This document shows, one piece after another, positions 1-6,874 of a stretch of 13,125 bases of DNA; positions within the stretch are counted from its first letter, which is position 1; every line of letters begins with the position of its first letter. The stretch lies in NCBI GenBank assembly GCA_900550105.1, contig URQW01000073.1, forward strand, positions 1 through 13,125, given 5' to 3'. The notes under the pieces are model-generated. The model was not told the DNA's origin. It saw only the letters and a program-made list of their open reading frames with translations, and made no database searches. This DNA comes from an uncultured Pelosinus sp. (GTDB lineage: Bacteria > Bacillota > Negativicutes > UMGS1260). The translations under genes and the position numbers were made by a program.

Positions 1-513
1 ATTTACATCTTTGAGATGAAAGGCATTATGCTTGATCTTACAAACATGAAAGGAATTATTCTAATTCTGCTTTCTACATTGTCCGCAGCTTGCTATAATG
101 TTTTGGCCCGAAAAATAGCTAGAAAGTATTCACTCACTGTAATCACCTATATTATGGCGACGCTTGGCATGATTACTTTCAACGGCATCGCTCTTATCGA
201 GCATGCCACAGCTCATACTCTAGCTTATTATTTTGCACCTTTTGCCAACAAATCGTTTTTAATCGCCACCTTATATCTTGGTGTAATCTCATCCTTTGGT
301 ACAGCTTTTTTATCTAACTATGTACTGTCAAGAATGGAAGCCTCTAAGATGAGTGTCTTCAGTAACTTAGCTACACTTATTACCATCTTCGCCGGAGTCG
401 TGTTTCTACAGGAAAAATTAGAATCCTTTCACATAATCGGCGCAGCTATCATCATTCTCGGCGTGATCGGAACGAATTATTTAGGAAAAAACCAAAAGAA
501 AACTATCGATTAA
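1..513 (+). CDS. EamA/DMT-family permease, C-terminal half (5' end outside window)
   Basis: Inner-membrane transporter of the drug/metabolite transporter superfamily; substrate unknown. The frame is open from base 1 (I-Y-I-F-E-M-K...), so the Met at 16 is probably internal and the gene starts upstream of the window. About 170 residues are visible, with about five hydrophobic segments: after the N-terminal methionines, around the YIMATLG stretch, ATLYLGVISSFG, FSNLATLITIFAG and HIIGAAIIILGVIG. This fits the second EamA repeat of a family that normally has ten helices and about 300 residues. The motif M-E-A-S-K-M-S-V-F before the ninth helix and a GV-IGTNYLG end are family-like. It ends at TAA, inside an inverted repeat that can act as terminator, and converges on the AraC gene. 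Family call is firm; the missing half and the substrate cannot be judged. Confidence 0.88.
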   Translation: MYIFEMKGIMLDLTNMKGIILILLSTLSAACYNVLARKIARKYSLTVITYIMATLGMITFNGIALIEHATAHTLAYYFAPFANKSFLIATLYLGVISSFGTAFLSNYVLSRMEASKMSVFSNLATLITIFAGVVFLQEKLESFHIIGAAIIILGVIGTNYLGKNQKKTID

Positions 514-531
514 ATTCAAATAGTTTTCTTT
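495..531. terminator. Inverted repeat between convergent genes, probable bidirectional terminator
   Basis: Arms AAAGAAAACTA (495-505) and TAGTTTTCTTT (521-531) are a perfect 11-bp inverted repeat around a 15-nt loop. The left arm covers the last codons of the plus-strand permease gene. On the minus strand the stem is followed by TGGTTTTTTCC, a reasonable U-tract for the AraC gene ending at 547. The stem is AT-rich and therefore weak; the call rests mostly on symmetry and on its place between two convergent genes. Confidence 0.5.
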
Positions 532-546
532 AAGCCTTCCTGGGGG

Positions 547-1434
547 TCATATTCTATTCAAATCGACAATCGGTTGATATATATCTAACTCACAATAATT
601 ATCTTTACATAAATTATTATTGATATATTCAAATCTAAATGTATCAGCAAATTTATAACCTGATTTTAAGCCCCATTTCGAATATAGATGAACAAGTAAT
701 CGCCCCACTTGTCTGCCATTAATTTCATCAGGGCGAAAAAAGCCAACAAAACGAAAAACTACATATTTGTACGCAGGTATGACAATTGCCTCCATATGAT
801 CCGGGGTATGGTCAAGATCCTGGACTTGCAGCGATGGCATATAATAAATGCAACCATTCCCCGTGTCACTCCAATCTGTATAACCAAAGTAAACTTCTGA
901 ATCAACGGGATTCGTAATCTTATCCCTCTGGTTATAAAAAAAGTCTCTGCCATAAAGGTTAGCAATCTTATCACCAGACTTGCTAAGGATTTTATGTTTC
1001 ACGCCAACTAGATAAAACTGGGGTTTAAACATAAACGAAGGCTTGTAGATCACAGAATTATTAACTGACATAATGTCATCGATATTTAACTTTTCTTGAA
1101 TGAGTAGTGACATCGGCTCCAATCTGATCTTTAGCGGCGTAACCCCAAATTTCTTGCGAAAAGCTCTAATGTAAGACTGCTCATAATCAAAGCCGTAATC
1201 CATGGCGATGTCAATGACTCTTCGATTCGTATCTTTAAGGTCAGAAATACTAGATGAAAGCTTACGGAACTGAACATATTCCATCAATGATTCACCTGTC
1301 AACGATTTAAACATTCTGTGCAAGTGGTATTTCGATATGCCACAATGCATAGCTATATCATCTAAAATGACCTTATTGTACAAATTTGCTTCTATATATT
1401 GAAGACATGCAGCAATCGTTGCTTTTAAATCCAT
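547..1434 (-). CDS. AraC-family regulator with C-terminal GyrI-like effector domain (Rob-like)
   Basis: Cytoplasmic one-component transcription regulator. Residues about 5-103 form the double helix-turn-helix of AraC/XylS proteins (ILDDIAMHCGISKYHLHRMFK; then VIDIAMDYGFDYEQSYIRAF-RKKFGVTP). Residues about 125-290 resemble the GyrI-like/AraC-E effector-binding domain, ending C-E-L-D-I-Y-Q-P-I. N-terminal DNA binding with a C-terminal ligand domain is the Rob/SoxS-effector layout, often linked to drug or lipophilic-ligand sensing. An ATG at 1560 would overlap the end of fabF, but ATG 1434 begins the usual family N-terminus (MDLKATIAACLQYIE) and has AGGAG nine bases upstream, so I use 1434 (295 residues). 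It lies about 80 bases after fabF on the same strand with no terminator seen between, so co-transcription is likely. Ligand and targets are unknown. Confidence 0.9.
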   Translation of the reverse strand: MDLKATIAACLQYIEANLYNKVILDDIAMHCGISKYHLHRMFKSLTGESLMEYVQFRKLSSSISDLKDTNRRVIDIAMDYGFDYEQSYIRAFRKKFGVTPLKIRLEPMSLLIQEKLNIDDIMSVNNSVIYKPSFMFKPQFYLVGVKHKILSKSGDKIANLYGRDFFYNQRDKITNPVDSEVYFGYTDWSDTGNGCIYYMPSLQVQDLDHTPDHMEAIVIPAYKYVVFRFVGFFRPDEINGRQVGRLLVHLYSKWGLKSGYKFADTFRFEYINNNLCKDNYCELDIYQPIVDLNRI

Positions 1435-1513
1435 GATTATATACTCCTGACCTCTCCTGATCATTTCCCATCCATTTTCAAAATACCTCAGTTGCAGTAT
1501 CTCTTCTCCTATT

Positions 1514-2752
1514 TCAGGCTGAATAAGACTTAAGAACCAGTGTTGCATTATGTCCGCCAAAACCGAAGGAATTAGTCAAACCATAGTTTATGGCTGCCTC
1601 TTTTCCTTCATTAGGCACATAGTATAAATCACATTCCTGATCTATCGTCTTGTAATTGATTGTTGGCGGCAAAAATCCATCCTTAAGCGCTGAAGCGGTA
1701 ATAATTGCCTCTATGGCTCCCGCGGCTCCTAATAAGTGACCGGTCATTGATTTGGTTGAACTGACTGCAAGCTCATAGGCATATTTTTGAAAAACAGTTT
1801 TTATGGCATGTGTTTCAATTTTGTCCCCTAGGGGCGTTGATGTGCCATGAGCGTTTATATAACCAATATCATCGGGTTGTATCCCTGCATCTTCTATTGC
1901 CAGCTTCATACACCGGGTCGCACCTTCTCCCGCCTCAGCTGGAGCGGTAATATGATATGCATCATTGGTGCAACCATAACCCACGATTTCTGCAATAATA
2001 GTAGCACCCCTCCCTAATGCATGCTCAAGTTCTTCGATAATAAGCGTACCGGCACCTTCTCCCAGTACGAACCCATCTCGCTCCAAATCAAAAGGTCTAG
2101 ACGCCATGGCTGCATCTAGATTGGTCGTCATGGCTTTCATTGCACAAAAGCCAGCGAATGCTAACCTGGTAATAGAGGCCTCTGTTCCACCGGCAATCAT
2201 CATGTCAGCACCATTTCTTTGAATAATTTTATAAGCATCACCAATGGCATTAGTCGACGATGCACAAGCTGAAACAGTACATTCTGTAAATCCCTTGACA
2301 CCATATTTAATCGCAATAAGTCCGGCAGCCATATTAGGTAACATCATTGGCACCAAAAAAGGACTAATTCTGCTAGTTCCCTTTTCTAAGAGTACGCTAT
2401 GCTGCTGTTCAATGCTTTCTATCCCACCAATCCCAGTTCCAATAAGTATTCCCACACGCTCTCTGTTCAATTTTGTAAAATCGATTTTAGCTTCATCCAC
2501 TGCCATTTGCGTAGCCGCCATGGCGTACTGGGCGAATCGGTCCATTCTTTTAATTTCTTTCTTCTCTAAAAACTGATCTGGCTCAAAGTCCCTTACCTCG
2601 GCCCCTACCTGTGTAGGTAAATCGGATACATCCATTCTCTCTATTCTCCGAATGCCTGACTTACCCTGTTTAATTGACTGCCAGAGTTTATCTGCGCCAC
2701 ACCCGAAAGAAGATACAGCTCCCATCCCGGTAATAACAACTCGTCTATTCAT
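1514..2752 (-). CDS. fabF: Beta-ketoacyl-ACP synthase II (KAS II)
   Basis: Cytoplasmic condensing enzyme of type II fatty-acid synthesis: joins malonyl-ACP to a growing acyl-ACP with loss of CO2. At 412 residues it has the normal FabF length. Visible catalytic residues: nucleophile Cys163 in VSACASSTNA, His302 in NAHGTSTPLGD, Lys334 in STKSMTGH, and His339 in GHLLGAAGA. The C-terminal NSFGFGGHNATL loop is intact. ATG at 2752 is supported by GAGAGGG eight bases upstream. No other fab or acp gene is nearby, so this is either a dispersed housekeeping copy or a paralogue; the window cannot tell which. It precedes the Rob-like AraC gene in the same direction. Thiolase-superfamily relatives such as polyketide KS domains are less likely given the stand-alone FabF-like form. 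Function assignment is strong; physiological role is not. Confidence 0.95.
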   Translation of the reverse strand: MNRRVVITGMGAVSSFGCGADKLWQSIKQGKSGIRRIERMDVSDLPTQVGAEVRDFEPDQFLEKKEIKRMDRFAQYAMAATQMAVDEAKIDFTKLNRERVGILIGTGIGGIESIEQQHSVLLEKGTSRISPFLVPMMLPNMAAGLIAIKYGVKGFTECTVSACASSTNAIGDAYKIIQRNGADMMIAGGTEASITRLAFAGFCAMKAMTTNLDAAMASRPFDLERDGFVLGEGAGTLIIEELEHALGRGATIIAEIVGYGCTNDAYHITAPAEAGEGATRCMKLAIEDAGIQPDDIGYINAHGTSTPLGDKIETHAIKTVFQKYAYELAVSSTKSMTGHLLGAAGAIEAIITASALKDGFLPPTINYKTIDQECDLYYVPNEGKEAAINYGLTNSFGFGGHNATLVLKSYSA

Positions 2753-2921
2753 TTTATAATCCCTCTCTTATCATAATTTTATTTTAATAATTGCTAATCG
2801 GTTTTAAGTCTATTAGAGTAATCAAAATTCAACTTTCCTGAGTCTTACTAAAAATAACACATATTCAGTATCAAAAATGAACAGCTGTTGCTTTTTGACA
2901 ATGACATTACGAAATAATCAG

Positions 2922-2949
2922 ATCATATCGGCAATAATAGTTACTGCAA
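2922..2949 (-). promoter_or_regulatory. Candidate sigma-A promoter for fabF
   Basis: On the minus strand TTGCAG (2944-2949), a 16-base spacer, and TATGAT (2922-2927). Both hexamers are close to consensus and lie downstream of the terminator relative to fabF. The long leader and AT-rich surroundings make this only a plausible choice. Confidence 0.3.
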
Positions 2950-2973
2950 TTATTCAAAATCAGCATTATACAT

Positions 2974-3008
2974 AAAAACCAGCTCTGTGCGATACAGAGC
3001 TGGTTTTT
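2974..3008. terminator. Strong bidirectional rho-independent terminator
   Basis: Perfect 15-bp inverted repeat, AAAAACCAGCTCTGT (2974-2988) and ACAGAGCTGGTTTTT (2994-3008), with a five-base loop GCGAT. The GC core is flanked by A5/T5, so it ends in a U-tract read either way. The minus-strand reading terminates the GGDEF gene that stops at 3087; it also insulates fabF from upstream transcription. Confidence 0.93.
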
Positions 3009-3086
3009 ATATAATGATTTTCACTGGTCTCCTTCACAGAAATTAGATCTATCAGGTATTGCACTCAAAAACATGCTGAACCCAAT

Positions 3087-4457
3087 TTACTCTTCAGCAA
3101 ATTCAATTCTATTGCGCCCATTGGCTTTTGCTTTATAAAGAGCCTTATCCGCCTCACTAATATTTTCAAGTACATTATTCTTAGGCGAACATTTTATTGA
3201 TGCAACACCGAGACTGATTGTAACATAATCAGAGATTCTCGAACCTGTATGGGGAATACGCAGCCGTTCAACACCGCTTCTCATTTTTTCAGCAATTACC
3301 TTGGCACCTTCCAGGTCTGTTTCTGGCAGCATACAAATAAACTCTTCTCCTCCGTACCGAGCAACAATGTCTGCAGTGCGACAAATACTGCTTTCTAAGA
3401 TTCTTGCAACTTGTTGCAGACAGTTATCGCCACAAAGATGCCCATAATAGTCGTTAAACGCTTTAAAACAATCAATATCAATCATAATAAAAGATAACAT
3501 TGCCCCTGAGCGCGATAACCGGTCATACTCTACAGACAGTATCTGATCAAAATAACGCCGATTAGCCAAGTTCGTCAATCCATCTATATTACTTAATACT
3601 TCAAGTTTTTTAATCGTACTTTCCAGTTTTTCTTCAACGAGCTTTCGCGAATGAATATCTGTTAGCATGACGAAGAGTCCCGTAAAATAACCATCATTAT
3701 CCATCATCGCTTTTACAGAAATAATCACCCAATGCCTTGCTCCATCTTTTTTTCGCAAATAAATCTCATATACTGCGTCTTCGCCACGCATTCTTTTTTG
3801 CAGATTTATTGCGAGTTCACCCAAATGTTCTTCAAATACTAACTGTTCAAAATTACTTCCTACTAATTCTTCTATTTCATAGCCAAACATAGCTGCTAAT
3901 TTATCATTGGCAAATGTAATCGTTAAATCTCGCTTCAAAATTAAAATACCCTCACTGGCAGTTTCAACAATAAATCGATAAAGAGCTTCGCTCTCTTTTA
4001 CTTTTTCTTCTGCTATTTTACGATCAGTTATATCCATACCAAGAACGACAAACGAAACCACATTCCCCGCATTGTCAAATTCGGGTATATAGTCAACTTT
4101 GACCCAGCGTTTCCCGATTGCTACCTCAAAGTAGTGTTCATAAGTTACAGACTTGCCCATTCTAACTGCTTCAATATATTGAATTGCATTTTGATAGTTT
4201 ACCTCCGGTAGTATTTCCTTCATGTGCCGACCAATAATTTGTTCTCTAGGAATATTATAGCCTCGTGCAAATGCTTCATTAACAAATTCGTACCGTAAAG
4301 TAGCAGCATTGATATATGAAATATAGACAGAAATACTATCTATAATAAAATATAACTTTTCATCCAATTTTTCTTTAAGCTTTACTTCTTTTAAAATTTG
4401 TAAAATGTCCTTTATCTCGCTATCACTATTCCCTTGAGAAAAGCGTCCGGTTGTCAA
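3087..4457 (-). CDS. PAS-PAS-GGDEF diguanylate cyclase, probably soluble
   Basis: Makes cyclic di-GMP from two GTP. Numbered from the most upstream GTG (4466): two PAS domains at about 35-155 and 157-283, each followed by a PAC-type TDRK/SRK linker, then a GGDEF domain at about 285-456. The catalytic motif is GGEEF (372-376), an active variant; metal-binding FIMIDIDCFKAFND is intact, and RTAD (363-366), five residues before GGEEF, fits the RxxD product-inhibition I-site. No membrane helix or signal peptide is evident, so the sensor is likely cytoplasmic. Start: GTG 4466 has GAGGA directly against it, whereas TTG 4457 sits eight bases after AGGAG, so I prefer 4457 (456 residues). GTG 4466 remains possible because it overlaps the stop of a short upstream ORF. 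It is monocistronic, with its own promoter and terminator. The PAS ligand is unknown. Confidence 0.93.
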   Translation of the reverse strand: MTTGRFSQGNSDSEIKDILQILKEVKLKEKLDEKLYFIIDSISVYISYINAATLRYEFVNEAFARGYNIPREQIIGRHMKEILPEVNYQNAIQYIEAVRMGKSVTYEHYFEVAIGKRWVKVDYIPEFDNAGNVVSFVVLGMDITDRKIAEEKVKESEALYRFIVETASEGILILKRDLTITFANDKLAAMFGYEIEELVGSNFEQLVFEEHLGELAINLQKRMRGEDAVYEIYLRKKDGARHWVIISVKAMMDNDGYFTGLFVMLTDIHSRKLVEEKLESTIKKLEVLSNIDGLTNLANRRYFDQILSVEYDRLSRSGAMLSFIMIDIDCFKAFNDYYGHLCGDNCLQQVARILESSICRTADIVARYGGEEFICMLPETDLEGAKVIAEKMRSGVERLRIPHTGSRISDYVTISLGVASIKCSPKNNVLENISEADKALYKAKANGRNRIEFAEE

Positions 4458-4660
4458 ACATCTCACTCCTCACACAATTCAAGAGAAACCATCTCGCCGA
4501 TCTCCCATTCAAGCAATTTCATTTATGCAAATATATAGTTTTTACAGCTCTGATGCGAACAGCTAGTTTCGCCAACCATCGGCAACACAAAATCGCTCAA
4601 TAGAACGCTTTCTAAATAGCAATAGCCCAAAGGTTTTTCCTTTAGCTCATTGTTATGTTT

Positions 4661-4689
4661 ATAATAAGTACATTCTCAAACATTGTCAA
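4661..4689 (-). promoter_or_regulatory. Sigma-A promoter for the GGDEF gene
   Basis: Minus strand: perfect TTGACA (4684-4689), 17-base spacer, TATTAT (4661-4666). This is the best promoter match in the window. Predicted transcription start near 4654 gives a leader of about 190 bases before the cyclase start. Confidence 0.75.
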
Positions 4690-4771
4690 ACTATAACTTT
4701 TGATAGATTTTTTAGAGAAAAAACTGTCTTATTCCTTGTTAAGGAAGACAAAAATCATCATCCTCTTCAAT

Positions 4772-4806
4772 AAAAAACCACTTGATATATTTTAAATATC
4801 AAATGG
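4772..4806 (-). terminator. Rho-independent terminator of the DMT-AraC unit
   Basis: Arms CCA-C-TTGATAT (4778-4788) and ATATCAA-A-TGG (4796-4806) with one internal mismatch and a seven-base loop. On the minus strand the stem is followed by TTTTTT (4772-4777 complement). It lies about 90 bases beyond the AraC stop, in the right orientation. Confidence 0.7.
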
Positions 4807-4894
4807 CAATTAAAATCATGTCCATATTAGGATTTTTTGATTTATGTCTATTTTTAATATGTATAAAGATTATTTCATTAATACCTTTTCACTA

Positions 4895-5728
4895 TTATCT
4901 ACTAGAGTAAACATACTCTCTTGGTGTAATTCCGAGAATACGTTTAAAATGTCTATTAAAATGGCTTTGGTCAGCAAAACCCGTCTCAAAAGCAACTGCC
5001 AATATAGATTGACCAGTCAGTAATAATTCCTTTGCTTTTTGAATTCGAATAAAAATTTGATATGTATGCGGGGGAATGCCCATTTCTCTTTCAAATTCTC
5101 TTAGTAGATGGAACTGACTTTTTCCTGAAATAATTGCTAATTCTTGTAATGAAATACTTTTGTTATAGTATTGATGAATGTAATCTTTAACAACCTTCAC
5201 AACTTTATTATCTCTTTTTTTATTCAATTCAACATAGGTTAACGTAGAGTGTCTCTGTAGTATGGTCGCTATAGTATTTATAAAGACAGATTGATGTTCC
5301 ATTGATAAAGGAAAATGCTCAAATAATGCAAATAAGTTCAGTAATTTTTCAGCACATTCATTATCAACTATAACTGGATTTGGAAAATAAGGGATCAAAT
5401 TATTTTTCTCGTCCATTTGCTCTGCAATTTTCTGCAAACATCTTAGACTAGGATACATAATATGGTACCGCCAGCCGATCTGTTGATTAGCTGCGGCACC
5501 AGTATGAATCACTCCTGGGTTCATTAACACAATACTCCGTTGAGGCGCCCACTGTGTATCTCCTTTATAATCGAAAACCTCACAACCATCTTCAATTACT
5601 CCGATACCAAAGCCATCATGCCAATGGCGTGAAAAAGCATGTGTTGTGTAGGAAGCCTTATATATCTCCAGATTATTCATATCTGCTACTCTAACACAGC
5701 TAGCTTTGTTCTTTTTGAACATGACCAT
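4895..5728 (-). CDS. AraC-family regulator with N-terminal cupin sensor
   Basis: Cytoplasmic one-component regulator. Numbered from Met at 5728 (277 residues): residues about 15-155 form an AraC-type cupin ligand-binding domain, with the family-typical HAFSRHWHDGFGIGVIEDG start and the MNPGVIHTG strand; residues about 182-274 hold the double helix-turn-helix (SLQELAIISGKSQFHLLREF; LAVAFETGFADQSHFNRHF-KRILGITPREY). Start choice: ATG 5752 has no ribosome binding site, while the Met at 5728 lies ten bases after GGAAAGAGG; I use 5728. It overlaps the 3' end of the upstream DMT permease gene by 29 bases, so the two are co-transcribed and probably translationally coupled. The arrangement suggests that it senses the permease substrate and controls the pair (inference). 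A terminator follows at 4772-4806. Confidence 0.9.
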   Translation of the reverse strand: MVMFKKNKASCVRVADMNNLEIYKASYTTHAFSRHWHDGFGIGVIEDGCEVFDYKGDTQWAPQRSIVLMNPGVIHTGAAANQQIGWRYHIMYPSLRCLQKIAEQMDEKNNLIPYFPNPVIVDNECAEKLLNLFALFEHFPLSMEHQSVFINTIATILQRHSTLTYVELNKKRDNKVVKVVKDYIHQYYNKSISLQELAIISGKSQFHLLREFEREMGIPPHTYQIFIRIQKAKELLLTGQSILAVAFETGFADQSHFNRHFKRILGITPREYVYSSR

Positions 5729-6671
5729 GGAACATAAGCCTCTTTCCAACATTTATTATATGAATACCATAGAAGAGTCCACCTATGATTATTATAATAC
5801 CTACGAACTCAAAATAGTGAGGTAATCGATATTCAAAAATATAACCATATAGCAATCCAAAGATCATTTCTCCCACAATCAATTGTCCAGCAAGGGCCGT
5901 AGGTAAACGATTAGATGCCTTATTCCAAAAAACGGTTGCTCCCCATGAGCAGAGAAAACCTAATATAAGGCTGCCTAGCCAAAAATAGACGTTACTTTCG
6001 TCGGGCTGGAATAAGTAATAAATATAAAAAGAATGAGAGTATAGTGATAGAATAACTAAAAAAAACGTTAACAAAATAAAAGTAGCAATCCCTGAGATCG
6101 TTGCCCAATCTTTCGAAGAGATCTGTGGATGTCTCTTTAGAAACCGCACATTCGCCACACCATACCACGTCCACAGAGCAAGCGCCACAATCCCGAAGAA
6201 AAGGCCAAGAATATTATTAAATAACGCATCATTCATTTGCAAGTTATAACTATTTATAACTATAATCCCGCATAATACTAACAAAACTGACGGGAGTACA
6301 CGCTTAAAAGAAAACTCGCGAAATAGCCAGTTTCCATATAAAGAAACTGTTATTGGTAACATACCTATTACTAGTGTTGAAAGTGTTACCCCTGCCAATT
6401 GAATAGCAAGCACCAAGAAAAAGTAATAACCAAGATTACCGCAAAAAGCAAATAACAACGCCTGCGACCATATCTTCCTACCACCATTAGGGAAAAACAT
6501 ATTCTTTTTCCTACAGAGCCAAATTACAATTGAAAAAACTCCGTAGACCAAAAATCGTCCACAGGTAATTTCAACAGCACTATATGAAGGCAATAATTTA
6601 GGTATGATAAACGCTAGCGCCCAGATTCCATCGGCAATGACTGCATATATAATTCCCGAATTATAACTCAT
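5700..6671 (-). CDS. EamA/DMT-family permease
   Basis: Inner-membrane carrier of the drug/metabolite superfamily, likely exporter of a small metabolite; substrate unknown. 323 residues with about ten hydrophobic segments in two EamA-like halves. The first contains DGIWALAFIIPK, GRFLVYGVFSIVIWL and TLSTLVIGMLPITVSLYGNWLF; the second contains GLFFGIVALALWTWYG, LGSLILGFLCSWGATVFWNKAS and LAGQLIVGEMIFGLLYGYIFE. The later start at 6671 (MSYNSGIIYAV) is chosen because GGAGG lies seven bases upstream and the extra N-terminal 30 residues seen from 6761 are not transporter-like. The gene overlaps the AraC gene downstream, which points to shared regulation. It is clearly different in sequence from the other two DMT genes in the window, so not a recent duplicate. 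Confidence 0.9.
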   Translation of the reverse strand: MSYNSGIIYAVIADGIWALAFIIPKLLPSYSAVEITCGRFLVYGVFSIVIWLCRKKNMFFPNGGRKIWSQALLFAFCGNLGYYFFLVLAIQLAGVTLSTLVIGMLPITVSLYGNWLFREFSFKRVLPSVLLVLCGIIVINSYNLQMNDALFNNILGLFFGIVALALWTWYGVANVRFLKRHPQISSKDWATISGIATFILLTFFLVILSLYSHSFYIYYLFQPDESNVYFWLGSLILGFLCSWGATVFWNKASNRLPTALAGQLIVGEMIFGLLYGYIFEYRLPHYFEFVGIIIIIGGLFYGIHIINVGKRLMFHGHVQKEQS

Positions 6672-6709
6672 AAAAAAAGCCTCCATCAAATGATAGAGAA
6701 AGTTTACCA

Positions 6710-6720
6710 CGCTATTAGCG
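6710..6720. promoter_or_regulatory. Palindrome upstream of DMT permease, candidate operator
   Basis: CGCTATTAGCG is a perfect 11-base palindrome with a central T, about 39 bases before the permease start. Position fits an operator or a small leader hairpin for the DMT-AraC unit. AraC proteins more often use direct repeats, so this may be chance. I found no convincing -35/-10 pair in 6672-6874. Confidence 0.25.
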
Positions 6721-6874
6721 TTAAATCTTGTATGATATTGCTCTTTGGAAACGTTTTTCACATCATATACATTAGTAATCTATCTACATAAAGAGGAATC
6801 AATCGATTCGCTTATTTCTGTACAATCTATTTGAAGCATCTTCTTGCTATATATCTTTCTTCATTTTCATGATC

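Larger units (their letters stand above)
2753..3086. other. Intergenic region between fabF and the GGDEF gene
   Basis: AT-rich, no coding potential that I can support. It holds the strong terminator at 2974-3008 and, between that and fabF, about 220 bases that must contain the fabF promoter. The best minus-strand candidate is at 2922-2949; it would leave a leader of roughly 165 bases. I saw no clear riboswitch or operator in the leader. Confidence 0.6.
4458..4894. other. Intergenic region with cyclase leader and AraC terminator
   Basis: Holds, from right to left, the terminator of the AraC gene (4772-4806), a near-consensus minus-strand promoter (4661-4689) and a leader of about 190 bases. 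The leader contains a bulged hairpin (minus-strand AGCTAAAGG/CCTTTGGGCT) just after the start of transcription, and a 19-codon ORF (4463-4522, minus; reads MKLLEWEIGEMVSLELCEE) whose TGA overlaps the GTG at 4466. That ORF lacks a clear ribosome binding site, so I do not call it a gene. Confidence 0.6.

Noticed and set aside
1435..1560. N-terminal extension of the Rob-like AraC gene to ATG 1560
   Set aside because: It would overlap fabF, has no ribosome binding site, and adds residues unlike the family N-terminus; ATG 1434 has AGGAG at good spacing.
2244..2576. Plus-strand 110-codon open frame opposite fabF
   Set aside because: Antisense shadow of a strongly conserved gene, with no ribosome binding site and no recognisable protein features.
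2895..2923. Plus-strand TTGACA promoter
   Set aside because: A perfect -35 hexamer, but no acceptable -10 at 16-18 bases and no plus-strand gene downstream.
4560..4660. c-di-GMP-I (GEMM) riboswitch before the cyclase gene
   Set aside because: Only the GTTGCCGATGG tail resembles the family; the conserved GGCAAACC and GGGACGCAAAGCC-type segments are absent. Kept only as a reason to run a covariance search.
6746..6760. Catabolite-repression (cre) site TGGAAACGTTTTTCA
   Set aside because: Near-palindromic around ACGT but one base too long for the cre consensus and with mismatches in conserved positions.
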